A DNA stretch of 5,923 nt from Polyangiaceae bacterium (GTDB lineage Bacteria; Myxococcota_A; Polyangia; Polyangiales; Polyangiaceae). Under the pieces are notes generated by a model. It was not told where the DNA came from, did no database searches, and was given only the letters and a program-made list of their open reading frames with translations. Of this stretch, positions 5,440-5,923 are shown piece after piece. Made by a program: the position numbers and the translations under genes. Location of the stretch: positions 1 through 5,923 of the forward strand of contig JAICXU010000233.1 in NCBI GenBank assembly GCA_025934595.1, written 5' to 3'. Position 1 is the stretch's first letter, and each line of letters starts with the position of its first letter.

Positions 5440-5922
5440 TTACGATCGCCAGAACTCCACGAGCAGACTCGACAGCTCGTTCGGTCTCGTCCAATGCATC
5501 ATGTGCCCGGCGCCGGCGAGCGTCGCGCGTTTCACGTCCCCGAAGCATGCGATGCGATCGTCCTCGTCGGGCGGATGAAAGCCGTCGTCGCCGCCGCCGA
5601 TGGCCAGCACCGGACACGTGACGCGCGCGGCGAACGCGCGATACATCGACGCATAGAACGGAAACGGCGATGTGCATCTGTGCATCGGATCGAATTTCCA
5701 CACGACGCGATCGTGCTCCACCGGTTTCGTCAAATGCGGCACGCGCGTCGCGACGATGCTCTTCTCGATGAGCGAGTGCCTCTCGCAGAGCCTTCGCACC
5801 GCTTCTTCGCGACTCATGGAGCGATGTGGCTCGTTCCGGAATTTCTCCGCGTCCAGGATCCACCGATGCATGCGATCGGGTGAAACCTCGGGAGAGTTGT
5901 CGGGTGGACCGAATCCCTCGAG
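5440..5922 (-). CDS. Alpha/beta hydrolase, C-terminal part (gene continues past the right edge)
   Basis: About 160 residues are visible from the edge to TAA at 5440-5442. The frame is open through the edge, and the residues before the first ATG (5869-5871) look like the lid region of this family (G-F-G-P-P-D at 3-8 of the visible part), so the start lies outside the window. The fragment ends with a standard alpha/beta hydrolase core: a strand C-P-V-L-A-I-G-G-G followed by D112-D113, which should supply the catalytic acid, and G139-H140-M-M-H143 near the end, with H140 as the likely catalytic His. The nucleophile Ser and oxyanion hole would be in the missing part. It is probably a soluble cytoplasmic esterase-like or hydrolase-like enzyme; the substrate cannot be told. 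It converges on the M16 gene with 17 bp between stops, and there is no reason to tie it to the foldase cluster. Confidence 0.82.
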   Translation of the reverse strand, partial: LEGFGPPDNSPEVSPDRMHRWILDAEKFRNEPHRSMSREEAVRRLCERHSLIEKSIVATRVPHLTKPVEHDRVVWKFDPMHRCTSPFPFYASMYRAFAARVTCPVLAIGGGDDGFHPPDEDDRIACFGDVKRATLAGAGHMMHWTRPNELSSLLVEFWRS

Positions 5923-5923
5923 C

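Noticed and set aside
5416..5440. Intrinsic terminator after the M16 gene (T-run at about 5423-5431)
   Set aside because: No GC-rich inverted repeat precedes the T-run.
4141..5883. 580-codon + strand open frame overlapping the M16 gene and the hydrolase
   Set aside because: Its translation is dominated by Arg, Ala and His, as in shadow frames of GC-rich genes. It overlaps two clear protein families on both strands, and no domain is visible.

Overview
The window comes from a high-GC bacterial chromosome. Gene content and protein style suggest Myxococcota, probably near the Polyangiales: a single-domain PilZ protein, Ala/Pro/Asp-Ala-Gly linkers, a PpiD-like foldase and a free-standing M16 peptidase. 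This placement is inference from style; there is no rRNA or marker gene to fix the taxon. No mobile element, CRISPR array, tRNA or rRNA was seen. Coding density is high, and the only sizeable gap is 1510-1730.

Layout, left to right. (1) The 3' end of a + strand gene for a Cys-containing, beta-rich and probably exported protein of unknown function (2-487). (2) Two - strand genes that read towards it: a PilZ-domain c-di-GMP receptor (1030-1509), then a His-rich protein of unknown function (489-995). The latter stops one base from the end of gene 1. (3) A divergent intergenic region (1510-1730) with a long interrupted inverted repeat and a short AT-centred palindrome. (4) A + strand cluster of three genes: an unrecognised 144-residue protein (1731-2165), a PpiD-like membrane-anchored parvulin (2196-4061) and an M16 zinc metallopeptidase (4058-5422). 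(5) The 3' part of a convergent - strand alpha/beta hydrolase (5440 to the right edge).

The + strand cluster looks like an envelope protein quality-control operon, with a foldase followed by a protease. Its most notable detail is the M16 start. The conserved N-terminal strand of the peptidase is encoded well upstream of the first ATG/GTG codon in its frame (GTG 4232). The frame runs back without ATG, GTG or TTG to a CTG that overlaps the ppiD stop codon (CTGA) and follows a well-spaced GAGG. I therefore propose a translationally coupled CTG start, followed by an N-terminal tail encoded by a 12-bp tandem repeat. The PilZ gene and its downstream partner probably form a second, two-gene operon. 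I see no clearly novel multi-gene system, but the PilZ-linked His-rich protein, the 144-residue protein and the M16 start are the points worth checking.
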